A stretch of 64,000 bases of DNA from Micromonospora echinaurantiaca (GCF_900090235.1 NZ_LT607750.1:2678501-2742500), one strand, 5' to 3'; counted from the stretch's first letter, positions 34,477 to 43,165 are shown. Numbers and translations: made by a program. The notes: generated by a model not told the origin, from the sequence alone.

Positions 34477-34543
34477 CCCGTTGATCATGAGGTTGACGGC
34501 GTGGGTCCGGACATTTCACACCGCCAACCTCATGATCAACGGG
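34477..34543. repeat. Dispersed intergenic inverted repeat, copy 1
   Basis: Two 19-bp perfectly complementary arms (CCCGTTGATCATGAGGTTG and complement) continue with imperfect pairing around a short loop. It lies between the converging glyA and araB genes. The GATCATGAGGTTG arm is shared with the copy at 55.6 kb and related in layout to the one at 47.6 kb. It may act as a bidirectional terminator. Confidence 0.85.
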
Positions 34544-34567
34544 GTGGGTGGGCGGCGCGGGTGGGGG

Positions 34568-36232
34568 TCAGTGGGGGCGGGTGCGGAGGGTGCGGAGGCG
34601 GTGGAGGGTGTCGGTGCCGCCGCGGCCGAAGTGGTCGTGCAGGGCGCGGTAGTGGGCGTACAGCTCGTCGTAGACCGCCGCGCGGGCGGGATCCGGGTGC
34701 CAGGTCTCCCGGTGGGGGGCGCCCATCGCCGCCGACGCGGCCGGCACGTCGGGGTACGCCCCGACGGCCACCGCCGCGTGGATCGCCGCGCCCAGCGCCG
34801 CCGGGTGCGCCGAGTCGACCACGTGCAGCGGCCGGCGCAGCACGTCGGCGTAGATCCGCAGCAGCAGCCGGTTGTCAGTCAGCCCGCCGGCGACGGTCAG
34901 CTCGTCCACCCGCACCCCGGCGTCCTCGAACGCGGCGACCACGGTCCGCGCCCCGAACGCGGTCGACTCCAGCAGCGCCCGCCAGATCTCCTCCGGCCGG
35001 GTGGCCAGGGTCAGCCCGACCAGCACCCCGCTCAGCTCGTGGTCCATCAGCACCGAACGGTTGCCGCTGTGCCAGTCCAGCGCGAGCAGGCCGTGCCCGC
35101 CGACCGGCTGCCCGGCGGCGAGCGAGTCGAGCAGCTGGTACGGGGTCACCCCCAGTTCGCGGGCCCGCTCGGCGTACGACGCGGGCAGCGCGTTGGCCAC
35201 GTACCAGGCGAAGATGTCGCCGACGCCGCTCTGCCCGGCCTCGTAGCCCCACGCGCCGGTGGTGACGCCACCGTCGACCACGCCGCACACCCCGGGCACC
35301 TCGTGGCAGGCGTCCGCGTTCATGATCAGGCAGGTGGAGGTGCCGAGCACCGCGAGCATCCGGCCCGGCTCGACCGAGCGGGCCGCCGCGGCGGTGACGT
35401 GCGCGTCGATGGTGCCGACGGCCACCGCGACGCCCGCCGCCAGGCCGGTCCAGGCGGCCGCCTCCGGGGTGAGCCCGCCGGCCCGGGCGCCCAGCGGCGC
35501 GAGCGGACCGTCGACGCGGGGCAGCAGCCCGTCCAGCCGCGGGTGCAGGGCACGCAGGAACTCCGCCGACGGGTACCGGCCGTCCTGGCGCAGCCCCTTG
35601 TAACCGGCGGCCGAGGCGTTGCGGGTCTCCCGGCCGCAGAGCTGCCAGACGATCCAGTCGGCCGCCTCGACCCAGCGTTCCGCCAGGTCGAAGACCTCCG
35701 GGTCCTCCTCCAGCAGCTGCAGCGCCTTGGCCAGCTGCCACTCCGCCGAGACCCGGCCGCCGTAGCGGGCCAGCCAGCGCTCGCCGCGCTCGGCGGCCAG
35801 GGCGTTGATCCGGTCGGCCTGCCGCTGCGCCGCGTGGTGCTTCCACAGCTTCGGGTACGCGTGCGGCCGGTCGGCCAGCCCCGGCAGCTCGCAGAGCGGG
35901 GTGCCGTCGGCGCGGGCCGGCAGCACGGTGCTGGCGGTCGCGTCGACGCCGATGCCGAGCACGTCGGTGGGGCGTACGCCGGCGGCGCGCAGCGCGGCGG
36001 GCACCGCTACGCGCAGCACCTCGCGGTAGTCGTCGGGGTGTTGCAACGCCCAGTCCGGCGGCAGCGGCGGGCCGCCGGGGAGGCGCTCGGTGATCACCCC
36101 GTGCCGGTACGGGTGCACGGCCTCGCCGAGCGCGGTGCCGTCGGCGACGTCCACCACCAGGGCGCGGCCGGAGAGGGTGCCGAAGTCGACCCCGACCACG
36201 TACCGGGGCCGCCCGGCCGCGGGTTGCGCCAC
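34568..36232 (-). CDS. araB: L-ribulokinase (FGGY carbohydrate kinase)
   Basis: The 554-residue FGGY-family kinase phosphorylates L-ribulose in arabinose use. Visible blocks: VVGVDFGTLSGRALVVDVAD at the N-terminus, GIGVDATASTVLPA, WPLKxxx-like YPKLWKHHAAQRQADR, GTIDAHVTAAAA, VLGTSTCLIMNAD and the C-terminal VAGGLTDNRLLLRIYADVL. Domain order and length fit AraB rather than xylulokinase (YPKLWKHH is typical of AraB). The GTG at 36232 has GGAGGAGG upstream. Other ara genes are not in view. An IS605-type element sits just 69 bp upstream and may have separated it from its promoter. Confidence 0.9.
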   Translation of the reverse strand: MAQPAAGRPRYVVGVDFGTLSGRALVVDVADGTALGEAVHPYRHGVITERLPGGPPLPPDWALQHPDDYREVLRVAVPAALRAAGVRPTDVLGIGVDATASTVLPARADGTPLCELPGLADRPHAYPKLWKHHAAQRQADRINALAAERGERWLARYGGRVSAEWQLAKALQLLEEDPEVFDLAERWVEAADWIVWQLCGRETRNASAAGYKGLRQDGRYPSAEFLRALHPRLDGLLPRVDGPLAPLGARAGGLTPEAAAWTGLAAGVAVAVGTIDAHVTAAAARSVEPGRMLAVLGTSTCLIMNADACHEVPGVCGVVDGGVTTGAWGYEAGQSGVGDIFAWYVANALPASYAERARELGVTPYQLLDSLAAGQPVGGHGLLALDWHSGNRSVLMDHELSGVLVGLTLATRPEEIWRALLESTAFGARTVVAAFEDAGVRVDELTVAGGLTDNRLLLRIYADVLRRPLHVVDSAHPAALGAAIHAAVAVGAYPDVPAASAAMGAPHRETWHPDPARAAVYDELYAHYRALHDHFGRGGTDTLHRLRTLRTRPH

Positions 36233-36310
36233 TGCTGCTCCTCCTCCCCGCCGCGGCCGGGCGGCGCGCGGGGGCGGCCGGTCGGCGGCGGGAGGCAACG
36301 TTGACATCCT

Positions 36311-36330
36311 CTCCGCCCTAAAGGACGGAG
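36311..36330. repeat. tnpB-side end palindrome of the IS605 element
   Basis: CTCCGCCCT-AA-AGGACGGAG forms a 9-bp stem with one mismatched position (G-U on the minus-strand transcript). It overlaps the tnpB stop region and would lie at the 3' end of an omega/reRNA. Confidence 0.75.
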
Positions 36331-37547
36331 ATTCCCTCCACGCTGCGCGTGGACCGCGCAGCGTCCGGGTGGGTTCCCGCTTCCCTGTGCGCCGCCGGCA
36401 CGGATGCCGGTCTTACGTGCGCTCCACGGGCGTTGAGGTCCGCCTGTCCAGCGGCCCTGACGTTGATGGCGGCATTGACGTCCCGGTCGTGGTGGCTGCC
36501 GCAGGGGCAGTCCCACGATCGGACGTTGAGCGCCATCTTGTTGTTGATGCGTCCGCAGTCGGAGCACATGCGGGTGGAGGGGAAGAACCGGTCCACCCGG
36601 GCGAACGTGCGCCCGTACCGGGCTGCCTTGCACTCCAACATCGCGGTGAAACTGGCCCAGCCCGCGTCGTGCACGGACTTGGCGAGCCGGGTCCGGCTGA
36701 GACCAGTCACACACAGGTCCTCGACGTACACCGCTTGGTTCTCGCGGATGATCGTCGTGGACAGCTTGTGCTGCCAGTCTCGCCGGGTGTCGACCACCCG
36801 CGCGTGAGCGCGGGCGACCTTGACGACGGCCTTCTTGCGGTTGGCCGAGCCTTTCTGCTTGCGGGAGAGATCTTGCTGCAACCGCTTGAGCTTGCGGGCG
36901 GCGCGGCGCAGGAACTTCGGTGCGGTCACCTTCGTGCCGTCGGAGAGAACCGCGAAGTGGGTCAGGCCCAGGTCGATGCCGACTTCCGAGTCCGTCTCGG
37001 GCAGCGGCTCGTCCTTAGTCTGCACGACGAACGAGGCGAAGTACCGCCCGGCCGCATCCTTGATGATCGTCACGGATGATGGGTCCGACGGCAGGGTGCG
37101 GGACCAGCGGACCGCGAGGTCGCCGATCTTCGGCAGCCGGAGCCGGCTGTTGTCCAGCACCTTGAACCGGGCGTTCTTCGTGAACCGGATGGCCTGCCGG
37201 TTGTCCTTGCGCGACCGGAACCGCGGCAGCGCGACCTTACGTCCCTTGCGCTTGCCGGTGACCGAGGCGAAGAAGTTGCGGTAAGCGGTGTTCAGGTCCG
37301 CCAGGGCCTGCTGCAACACCACCGCCGACACTTCGCCCAGCCACGCCCGTTCCGGCGTCGCCTTCGCCTCGGTGATCAAACGGCGCGACAGCTCCCCGTC
37401 CGAGACGTACTTCTCGCCCGCCTCGCGGGCCTGCCGACGCAGACGTAGGCCGTCGTTGAACACCACCCGCGCACACCCGAACGCCCGGGCCAGCTCGATC
37501 TGCTGGCCGGGCGTTGGGTAGGCGCGGTAGTTATACCGGAGCTGCAC
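36318..37547 (-). CDS. tnpB: TnpB RNA-guided nuclease of IS605 element
   Basis: The 409-residue TnpB has an N-terminal helix-turn-helix/WED region (RYNYRAYPTPGQQIELARAF) and a RuvC-like domain with likely catalytic residues in VGIDLGLTHFAVLSDG (Asp), AVYVEDLCVTG (Glu) and DRDVNAAINV (Asp). A four-Cys zinc knuckle (CSDCG...CPCG) lies before the last motif. All parts are present, so it may be active as an omegaRNA-guided DNA nuclease. The GTG at 37547 (VQLRYNY) is chosen as it matches the family start; tnpA begins 22 bp away on the other strand. Confidence 0.92.
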   Translation of the reverse strand: MQLRYNYRAYPTPGQQIELARAFGCARVVFNDGLRLRRQAREAGEKYVSDGELSRRLITEAKATPERAWLGEVSAVVLQQALADLNTAYRNFFASVTGKRKGRKVALPRFRSRKDNRQAIRFTKNARFKVLDNSRLRLPKIGDLAVRWSRTLPSDPSSVTIIKDAAGRYFASFVVQTKDEPLPETDSEVGIDLGLTHFAVLSDGTKVTAPKFLRRAARKLKRLQQDLSRKQKGSANRKKAVVKVARAHARVVDTRRDWQHKLSTTIIRENQAVYVEDLCVTGLSRTRLAKSVHDAGWASFTAMLECKAARYGRTFARVDRFFPSTRMCSDCGRINNKMALNVRSWDCPCGSHHDRDVNAAINVRAAGQADLNARGAHVRPASVPAAHREAGTHPDAARSTRSVEGISVL

Positions 37548-37569
37548 GACACCATCGTACCATTGGTTT

Positions 37570-37986
37570 ATGGCTGAACTCGAAGGCATTCGCACTGGCA
37601 GACACTGTGTCTTCGCGATGCATGTTCACTTGGTTTTCGTTACGAAGTTCCGGCACAAGGTGTTCGGCGACCGGCACCTGTCCCGGATGGAACAGATCAT
37701 GCGGGACGTGTGCACGGACTTCGAGTCCGAGCTGGTCGAGTTCAACGGCGAGAACAACCACGTACACCTGCTGGTCAACTACCCGCCCAAGATCGCTGTT
37801 GCCCGCCTGGTCAACTCCCTCAAGGGGGTGTCATCCCGCCGCCTGCGGCAGGAATTCCCCGACCTCGCACGCCACTACTACCGGGCCAACAAGCTGTGGT
37901 CGGGCTCGTACTTCGCAGGCTCCGTCGGCGGCGCACCTCTAAGCGTCGTGAAGCAGTACATCGAGCAGCAGAACCGTTCCCGTTAA
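37570..37986 (+). CDS. tnpA: IS200-type Y1 HUH transposase TnpA
   Basis: The 138-residue REP/Y1 transposase has the HUH motif in ENNHVHLLVNYPP and the catalytic Tyr in SVVKQYIEQQ, with the family start HCVFAMHVHLVFVTKFRHKVF. It cuts and rejoins single-stranded ends during replication-linked transposition. The length is complete and no frameshift is visible. The ATG at 37570 is immediately usable. With its divergent tnpB it makes an autonomous element. Confidence 0.95.
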   Translation: MAELEGIRTGRHCVFAMHVHLVFVTKFRHKVFGDRHLSRMEQIMRDVCTDFESELVEFNGENNHVHLLVNYPPKIAVARLVNSLKGVSSRRLRQEFPDLARHYYRANKLWSGSYFAGSVGGAPLSVVKQYIEQQNRSR

Positions 37987-38032
37987 GGCACTGCTCGGGC
38001 CTTGACCGCCCTCCCAGCGCGGACCTTCACCC

Positions 38033-38048
38033 CCGCCCTGAAGGGCGG
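38033..38048. repeat. tnpA-side end palindrome of the IS605 element
   Basis: CCGCCCT-GA-AGGGCGG is a perfect 7-bp stem with a 2-base loop, 46 bp after the tnpA stop; it matches the palindrome at the other end in style. Confidence 0.75.
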
Positions 38049-38173
38049 AGCACTGGCCCGCATCCCGGTAGCAACAACGCCGGGTGAACGGCATGCCGCC
38101 GCTGACTGCCGGGCCCGGGTGAGATCGACGGGCCGGCCGAGGCGGACGCGGGCGGCGGAGGGGGCGCGGGCGG

Positions 38174-38434
38174 TCAGCCGATCGGCCGCTTGAGGTGGTA
38201 GCGGTGCACCTCGGTGCTGCCCTGGACGTTGTTCACGTCCTCGGCGGCGGAGACCAGTTCCCAGCCCTCCCGGCCGGCCCGGTTCAGGTGCGCGATCGCC
38301 GTGTCGCCGTACGCGGTGATGTCCCGGCGCGACCCGTCCGGGCCGTACCAGATGAAGCTGACGTGGAAATTGCGGCCCTGCCCCTGATAGCGGCGGACCA
38401 GCAGGGCGTACTCCCAGGCGACCATGGCGTCCAT
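38174..38434 (-). CDS. Small protein resembling DUF4177
   Basis: The 86-residue protein has the short beta/alpha layout WEYALLVRRYQG...AYGDTAIAHLNRAGREGWELVSA, close to DUF4177-type proteins (WEYK...LN..G.EGWELV). It has no catalytic motif. Starts at 38434 (MDAMVAWEY) or 38425 are possible; neither has a strong ribosome site. It lies between the IS element and the hpgT-type gene and is on the same strand as the latter, but a role with it is not indicated. Confidence 0.7.
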   Translation of the reverse strand: MDAMVAWEYALLVRRYQGQGRNFHVSFIWYGPDGSRRDITAYGDTAIAHLNRAGREGWELVSAAEDVNNVQGSTEVHRYHLKRPIG

Positions 38435-38501
38435 TATGACCGTCCATGCAGGACACGTGAACGTGGGCAGTCGCGGATGGCCATGCGGTGAACGCGGTGT
38501 G

Positions 38502-39845
38502 TCAGGCCACCGGTCCCGACGCGCAGCGGCGGGCCAACTCGTCGGCGACCAGGGCGGCCAGCCGGTCCAGGCCCAGGTCGATCTCGGCCGGAGTCACCGC
38601 GCTCACCGACAGCCGCAACGCGTCGACCGGGGCGCCGGCGTCGTAGAAGTGCGCCATCGGGGTCCAGAGCAGCCCGTACTCGCGGGCGGAGCGGTGCAGC
38701 AGCGCGTCGTCGACCGGGAACGGCACGGTCACCACCACGAAGAAGCCGCCGGCCGGCACGTTCCAGCGCACCGGCGAGGCGTCCGCCGGGAACCGCCGGG
38801 CCAGGCCGGCCACCAGGTGCCGCAGGTTCCGGGTGTACGCGGCCCGCTCGCGGACGGTGGCGGCGACCAGGCTGCACCCGTGCTCCAGCAGCGCCCCGCC
38901 GATGACCGCCTGGGCGATCGCGGAGGTGTTCACGGTGACCATGCTCTTGATCTTCGCGAGCTGGTCGGCGAGCAGCCCGACCGTACCGTCCGCGCCGGCA
39001 ACCCGCTGGTCGGCGACGACGTAGCCGACCCGCGCCCCGGGCAGCACGGTCTTGGCGAACGACCCCAGGTAGACCACCCGCCGGCCGGTGTCCAGCGCCT
39101 TGAGCGTGGGCACCCGCTCGGCGTCCCCGGCCGGGAAGAGGCCGTACGGGTTGTCCTCCAGCAGCAGCAGGTCCTCCGCCTCGGCCAGGGCCAGCAGCCG
39201 GCGCCGGTCGGCCAGGCCCACGCTCGTGCCGGACGGGTTGGCGAAGTCCGGCATCAGGTAGCAGGCCCGCGGGCGCAGCCCGTCGGCCCGGGCCCGGCGC
39301 ACCTGGGCGCGCAGGTCGGCCAGGTCGACCCCGGCCGGCCCACCGGCGACCGGGCGCACCGGCAGGTCGAGCAGCCGGGCCGCGCCGGTCAACCCGACGT
39401 ACGTGGGCGCGACGGCGAGCAGCACGTCGCCCGGGCCGGTGCGCAGCGCCCGCAGGACCAGGAACATCGCCTCCTGGCAGCCGACCGTCACCACGATCGC
39501 CTCCGGGTCGACGCCGATCCCCTCGTCCACCGCGAGGTTGCGGGCCACCAGGTGGTGCACGACGCCCTTGGTCCGGCCGTACTGGAACAGGGTGCGGTGC
39601 ACCTGGGCCGGGGTGAGACCGAGGTCGTCGGCGAGGTGGCGGCGGAACGTGTCCAGATAGCGGTGCAGCGCGGCGACGTCGAAGAACTCCTCGTACGGCC
39701 GGCCGGCGGCCAGCGACACCGCGTCCGGGTAGTGCTGGGCCACCTCGTTGAGGAAGTTCATCGAGTTCAGTGCCGGGTCGTCGACGGCCGGATGCAGGTC
39801 GGCCGTGCTCAGGTCGACCACGGTCAGGTCCGCCGGCGCCGCCAC
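38502..39845 (-). CDS. hpgT: HpgT-type 4-hydroxyphenylglycine aminotransferase
   Basis: The 447-residue fold-type I PLP enzyme shows LNSMNFLNEVAQHYPDAVSL near the N-terminus, TLFQYGRTKGVVHHLVA, VTVGCQEAMFLVLRAL, MPDFANPSGTSV, LLEDNPYGLFPAG and the PLP-lysine region VVYLGSFAKTVLPGARVGYV. These blocks recall HpgT of glycopeptide clusters, which transaminates 4-hydroxybenzoylformate to 4-hydroxyphenylglycine using tyrosine. The GTG at 39845 starts two bases after the hmo stop codon, so the two are co-translated. HmaS, the first enzyme of the path, is encoded about 20 kb to the right. Confidence 0.88.
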   Translation of the reverse strand: MAAPADLTVVDLSTADLHPAVDDPALNSMNFLNEVAQHYPDAVSLAAGRPYEEFFDVAALHRYLDTFRRHLADDLGLTPAQVHRTLFQYGRTKGVVHHLVARNLAVDEGIGVDPEAIVVTVGCQEAMFLVLRALRTGPGDVLLAVAPTYVGLTGAARLLDLPVRPVAGGPAGVDLADLRAQVRRARADGLRPRACYLMPDFANPSGTSVGLADRRRLLALAEAEDLLLLEDNPYGLFPAGDAERVPTLKALDTGRRVVYLGSFAKTVLPGARVGYVVADQRVAGADGTVGLLADQLAKIKSMVTVNTSAIAQAVIGGALLEHGCSLVAATVRERAAYTRNLRHLVAGLARRFPADASPVRWNVPAGGFFVVVTVPFPVDDALLHRSAREYGLLWTPMAHFYDAGAPVDALRLSVSAVTPAEIDLGLDRLAALVADELARRCASGPVA

Positions 39846-39847
39846 GC

Positions 39848-40975
39848 TCAGTCCACCGTCCGGGTGCTCAGCTCGCGGGCGGCCGCCGGGTCCGCGCACC
39901 CGGTCAGCGCCAGCGCGTCGCGGAACTCGTCGGCGAGCAGGGTCAGCGCCGCCTCGGCGCCGGCCTGGCCACCGACGGCCAGCGCCCAGAGCATCGGCCG
40001 GCCGACCAGCACCCCGTTCGCGCCGAGCGCCAGGGCGCGCAGCACGTCCATCCCGCCGCGGATGCCGCTGTCCATCAGCACCTCGCAGCGGTCCGCGACG
40101 GCCGCGACCACCTCGGGCAGCACGGCGGCGGTGGCCGGCGCGCCGTCCAACTGGCGGCCGCCGTGGTTGGAGACCACCACCGCGTCGGCGCCGGCGGCGA
40201 CCGCGAGGACGGCGTCGCGCGGATCGAGGATGCCCTTGACCACCAGCGGCAGCGCGGTGCACCCGCGCAGCCAGTCCAGGTCGTCCCAGGTCAGCGCGGG
40301 CGCGAAGACCGCGTGGGTGTGCGTGGCGATGGCGGAGACGCCCGGCATGGCGGTGTGCGCCAGGTCGTCCCGCCCGGCCGGCAGGTTCGCCGCCACCACG
40401 TGCGGCGGGACGGCGAACGCGTTGCGCACGTCGCGCAGCCGCCGGCCGAGGACCGGCACGTCCACGGTGACCGTGAGCGCCGTGCAGCCGGCCGCGTGCG
40501 CCCGGTCCAGCAGGTCGGTGACCAGACCCCGGTCGCGCAGCCAGTAGAGCTGGAACCAGACCGACCCGCCGGCCTTGGCGACCTGCTCGATCGGCACGCT
40601 GCCCAACGTGCTGGCCAGGTACGGCACGCCGGCCGCGGCAGCGGCGGCGGCCAGCGCCAGCTCCCCGTCCGGGTGCACCAGCCGCTGGTACGCGATCGGC
40701 GCCACCGCCACCGGCAGCGCGGACGGCGCGCCGAGCAGCCGGGTCTCGGTACGGGGGGTGGGAACGCCGCGCAGCACCCGGGGCAGCACAGCCACCCGGT
40801 CCAGCGCCCGCCGGTTGGCGGCGAGGGTGATCTCAGCGCCGCTGCCACCGTCGATGTAGTCCCACACCTCGGGCGGGAGCACCGCCCGGGCCCGCTCGGC
40901 GTAGTCGGCCAGGCAGGCCGGTGCGGGCGGCTCCGCCACCGGCCCGGCCGGCTTCGGCAGCACATCCTCAGCCAT
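39848..40975 (-). CDS. hmo: 4-hydroxymandelate oxidase (FMN-dependent)
   Basis: The 375-residue flavoenzyme of the glycolate oxidase/mandelate dehydrogenase family shows VWDYIDGGSGAEITLAANRR, MAVAPxAYQRL-like VAVAPIAYQRLVHPDGEL, WFQLYWLRDRGL, VVKGILDPRDAVLAV, the catalytic-His region VVVSNHGGRQLDG and LMDSGIRGGMDVLRALALG. Several blocks are shared with Hmo of vancomycin-type clusters, which oxidises 4-hydroxymandelate to 4-hydroxybenzoylformate. The ATG at 40975 has GGGAAGGGGG upstream and overlaps the end of the hydrolase gene. It pairs with hpgT. Confidence 0.88.
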   Translation of the reverse strand: MAEDVLPKPAGPVAEPPAPACLADYAERARAVLPPEVWDYIDGGSGAEITLAANRRALDRVAVLPRVLRGVPTPRTETRLLGAPSALPVAVAPIAYQRLVHPDGELALAAAAAAAGVPYLASTLGSVPIEQVAKAGGSVWFQLYWLRDRGLVTDLLDRAHAAGCTALTVTVDVPVLGRRLRDVRNAFAVPPHVVAANLPAGRDDLAHTAMPGVSAIATHTHAVFAPALTWDDLDWLRGCTALPLVVKGILDPRDAVLAVAAGADAVVVSNHGGRQLDGAPATAAVLPEVVAAVADRCEVLMDSGIRGGMDVLRALALGANGVLVGRPMLWALAVGGQAGAEAALTLLADEFRDALALTGCADPAAARELSTRTVD

Positions 40976-41945
40976 CGTTGGTCCCCCTTCCCGCCGGCAC
41001 CGCATCCGGGTCGGTGCCAGTCAACCCGAACCGCCCGCGCAGGAACGCGGCGGCCTCGTCCTGGGCGTGCCGGCCGTCGTCGAAGACGCCGGGCATGGCG
41101 AAGAAGCCGTGGATCATCCCGGGGTAGCGGGTGAGGGTGGTCGGCACCCCGGCGGCGCGCAGCTGGTGCGCGTACCGCTCGCCCTCGTCGCGCAGCGGAT
41201 CGTGCTCGGCGGTGACGACCAGGGCGGGCGGCAGGCCGGTCAGGTCCGGCGCGAGCAGCGGCGAGGCCAGCGGGTCGTGGGCGGCGTCCGGGTCGGGCAG
41301 GTAGTGCCGGCGGTACCAGTCGACCGAGTGGCGGTTGAACAGCAGCGGGTCGTCGTCGCCGGCGGCCACCGCGGTCTGGTCGGTGTTCGGGTAGACCAGC
41401 AGTTGCGCGGCGAGCCGGGGCCCACTCCGGGCCCGGGCCAGCAGGGTGACCGCGGCGGCGAGGTTGCCGCCGGCGCTGTCGCCGCCTACCGCCAGCCGCG
41501 CCGGATCCAGGCCGAACTCGCGCGGGTGCGCGGCGAGCCACCGGGTGGCCGCGTGGCAGTCGTGCACGGCAGCTGGAAAGGGGTGCTCCGGGGCGAGCCG
41601 GTAGCCGACGGTGACCACCTGGCAGGGCACCGCGTTGGCCAGCCGCCGGCAGATGCCGTCGGCGGTGTCGATGCTGCCCAGCGTCCAGCCGCCGCCGAAG
41701 AAGTAGACCAGGGTGGGCAGCGCGCCGGGGCCGGCCGGCCGGTAGACCCGTACCGGCAGGTCGCAGGCCGGGCCGGGGACGTGCGTGTCGCGGACCTCGG
41801 CGACCGGCTCGACCGCGCCGCCGCCGGCCCGGATCGCGGCCAGGTCGGCGGCGCGGGCCTCGGCCAGGGTCTGGCTGTACAGCGGTGGGGTGCCGGCCGC
41901 GGCGCGCGCCGCCCGGTACGCCGCCACCTGCGGGTGGAGGCTCAC
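40968..41945 (-). CDS. HSL-type alpha/beta hydrolase with altered oxyanion motif
   Basis: The 325-residue protein is of the hormone-sensitive-lipase/arylacetamide-deacetylase family. It has the nucleophile elbow VGGDSAGGNLAAAV with catalytic Ser, the Asp region VVTAEHDPLRDEG and the catalytic His in GMIHGFF. The oxyanion motif normally reads HGGG; here it is FFGGGW, with Phe replacing His. It would hydrolyse an ester or thioester. The GTG start overlaps the P450 stop (GTGA) and its end overlaps hmo, so it is a translationally coupled member of the operon. The role may be release or deacylation of an intermediate. Confidence 0.88.
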   Translation of the reverse strand: MSLHPQVAAYRAARAAAGTPPLYSQTLAEARAADLAAIRAGGGAVEPVAEVRDTHVPGPACDLPVRVYRPAGPGALPTLVYFFGGGWTLGSIDTADGICRRLANAVPCQVVTVGYRLAPEHPFPAAVHDCHAATRWLAAHPREFGLDPARLAVGGDSAGGNLAAAVTLLARARSGPRLAAQLLVYPNTDQTAVAAGDDDPLLFNRHSVDWYRRHYLPDPDAAHDPLASPLLAPDLTGLPPALVVTAEHDPLRDEGERYAHQLRAAGVPTTLTRYPGMIHGFFAMPGVFDDGRHAQDEAAAFLRGRFGLTGTDPDAVPAGRGTNDG

Positions 41946-43165
41946 GCGCCCTCCCGCCGGCCGGTGTGCAGCAGCAGCTTGTCGATGCCGCGCAGGAAGA
42001 GGCTACCGCTGTAGATCGGCTGCTCGGCGACCGCGAGCCGGGGGAAGCGGGCCAGCAGCCGGGGCAGCGCGAGCCGACCCTCCAGCCGGGACACCGCGGC
42101 GCCGAGGCAGAAGTGCAGGCCGACGCCGAAGGCGAGCGAGGGCGGGCCGGGCCGGTGCGGGTCGAACCGGTCCGGGTCGGGGAACCGGGCCGGGTCGCGG
42201 TTGGCGGCCGCGAGCACCAGCAGCACGTTCTGGTCCCGCTCGACCGGCACCCCGGCGAGCACGGTGTCCCGGGGCGCGGCGCGGGCCAGGAAGTGCACCG
42301 GGGCCTCCAGCCGCAGGATCTCGTCGACGGCGCCCCGGGTCAGGGCGTCGTCGCCGGGCAGCGCGGCGGCCACCTCCGGGTGGGCCAGCAGCAGCGGCAG
42401 GCCGTTGCTGAACATGTAGACGGTGGTGACGAACGCCGCGTTGAACAGCACGATCAGGTTGCTGACCAGCTCGTCCTCGGTGAGCGGAACGTCGCCCGCG
42501 TCGACCGCCTCGACCAGGCCGCTGATCAGGTCCTCGCCGGGGCGGCGGCGCCGGTGGGCGATCAGCTCGGTGTAGAAGGCGCGCAGCTGGGTGGCTGCGG
42601 TGTTGGCGGCGGCGAGTCGCTGCGGGGTCTTGCCCGCCACGTCCAGGAAGTCGTCGATCCGCTCCACCCGCTGGCGGTAGAAGTCCAGTTCCTCGGCAGG
42701 GATGCCGATGAACTCCGCCATCACCCGGGCCGGCAGCGGGTAGGCGAACTCGGCGACGAAGTCGAACCCGGTGTCCCCGGCGTCGGCCATCCGGTCCAGC
42801 AGCTCGTCGACCACCCGGACCACGGCCGGTTCGAGGGCGCCCAGCCGGCGCGGGGTGAAGGTCTTGGCGAAGACCGCCCGCATCCGGGTGTGGTCGGGCG
42901 GGTTCACGAACATCATCGAGGTCTGCAGGGTGCGCAGCACCTCCTGCTCAGTCCAGCCGGGCGGGGCCTGCTTGTACCACTCCGGGTCGCGTAGCACCTG
43001 GCTGACCAGGTCGTAGCCGACGGCGACGGCGGCCACCGTGCGGTGTTCGGCCCGCGCCGGCACCGGGCTGACCGGCCCCAGCTCGTGCAGGGCGGCGTAG
43101 CAGGGGTACGGGTCCTGCCGGCCCTCGTCGCTGTAGAGCCGGGTCAGCACCTGCGGGACGTCCAC
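41942..43165 (-). CDS. Cytochrome P450
   Basis: The 407-residue bacterial class I P450 has the heme loop FGVGLHFCLGAAVSRLE with the Cys thiolate, the ExxR helix (DEILRLEAPV), and DPARFPDPDRFDPHRPG. The I-helix reads NAAFVTTVYM: the Thr pair is kept but the usual acidic residue before it is Val, so proton delivery may differ. No ferredoxin or reductase is adjacent. The GTG at 43165 has GGGGGGAG 6 bases upstream and is the first gene of the hydrolase-hmo-hpgT operon. It is a candidate for aromatic hydroxylation or coupling. Confidence 0.93.
   Translation of the reverse strand: MDVPQVLTRLYSDEGRQDPYPCYAALHELGPVSPVPARAEHRTVAAVAVGYDLVSQVLRDPEWYKQAPPGWTEQEVLRTLQTSMMFVNPPDHTRMRAVFAKTFTPRRLGALEPAVVRVVDELLDRMADAGDTGFDFVAEFAYPLPARVMAEFIGIPAEELDFYRQRVERIDDFLDVAGKTPQRLAAANTAATQLRAFYTELIAHRRRRPGEDLISGLVEAVDAGDVPLTEDELVSNLIVLFNAAFVTTVYMFSNGLPLLLAHPEVAAALPGDDALTRGAVDEILRLEAPVHFLARAAPRDTVLAGVPVERDQNVLLVLAAANRDPARFPDPDRFDPHRPGPPSLAFGVGLHFCLGAAVSRLEGRLALPRLLARFPRLAVAEQPIYSGSLFLRGIDKLLLHTGRREGA

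Larger units (their letters stand above)
36301..38070. mobile_element. IS200/IS605-family insertion sequence with divergent tnpA and tnpB
   Basis: The element holds divergent tnpB (minus) and tnpA (plus) with 22 bp between them and imperfect palindromes near both ends (36311-36330 and 38033-38048), as required by HUH Y1 transposition. The tnpB-side end reads ...GATGTCAA on the minus strand, and TCAA matches the right cleavage tetranucleotide of IS608. No target duplication is expected. The other end is placed only roughly, 20-30 bp beyond the palindrome. Its position 5' of araB suggests recent or tolerated insertion in a promoter region. Confidence 0.85.

Noticed and set aside
36301..38070. 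End palindromes of the IS as ordinary terminators
   Set aside because: Their paired placement at both ends of a tnpA/tnpB unit fits IS605 ends better than gene terminators.
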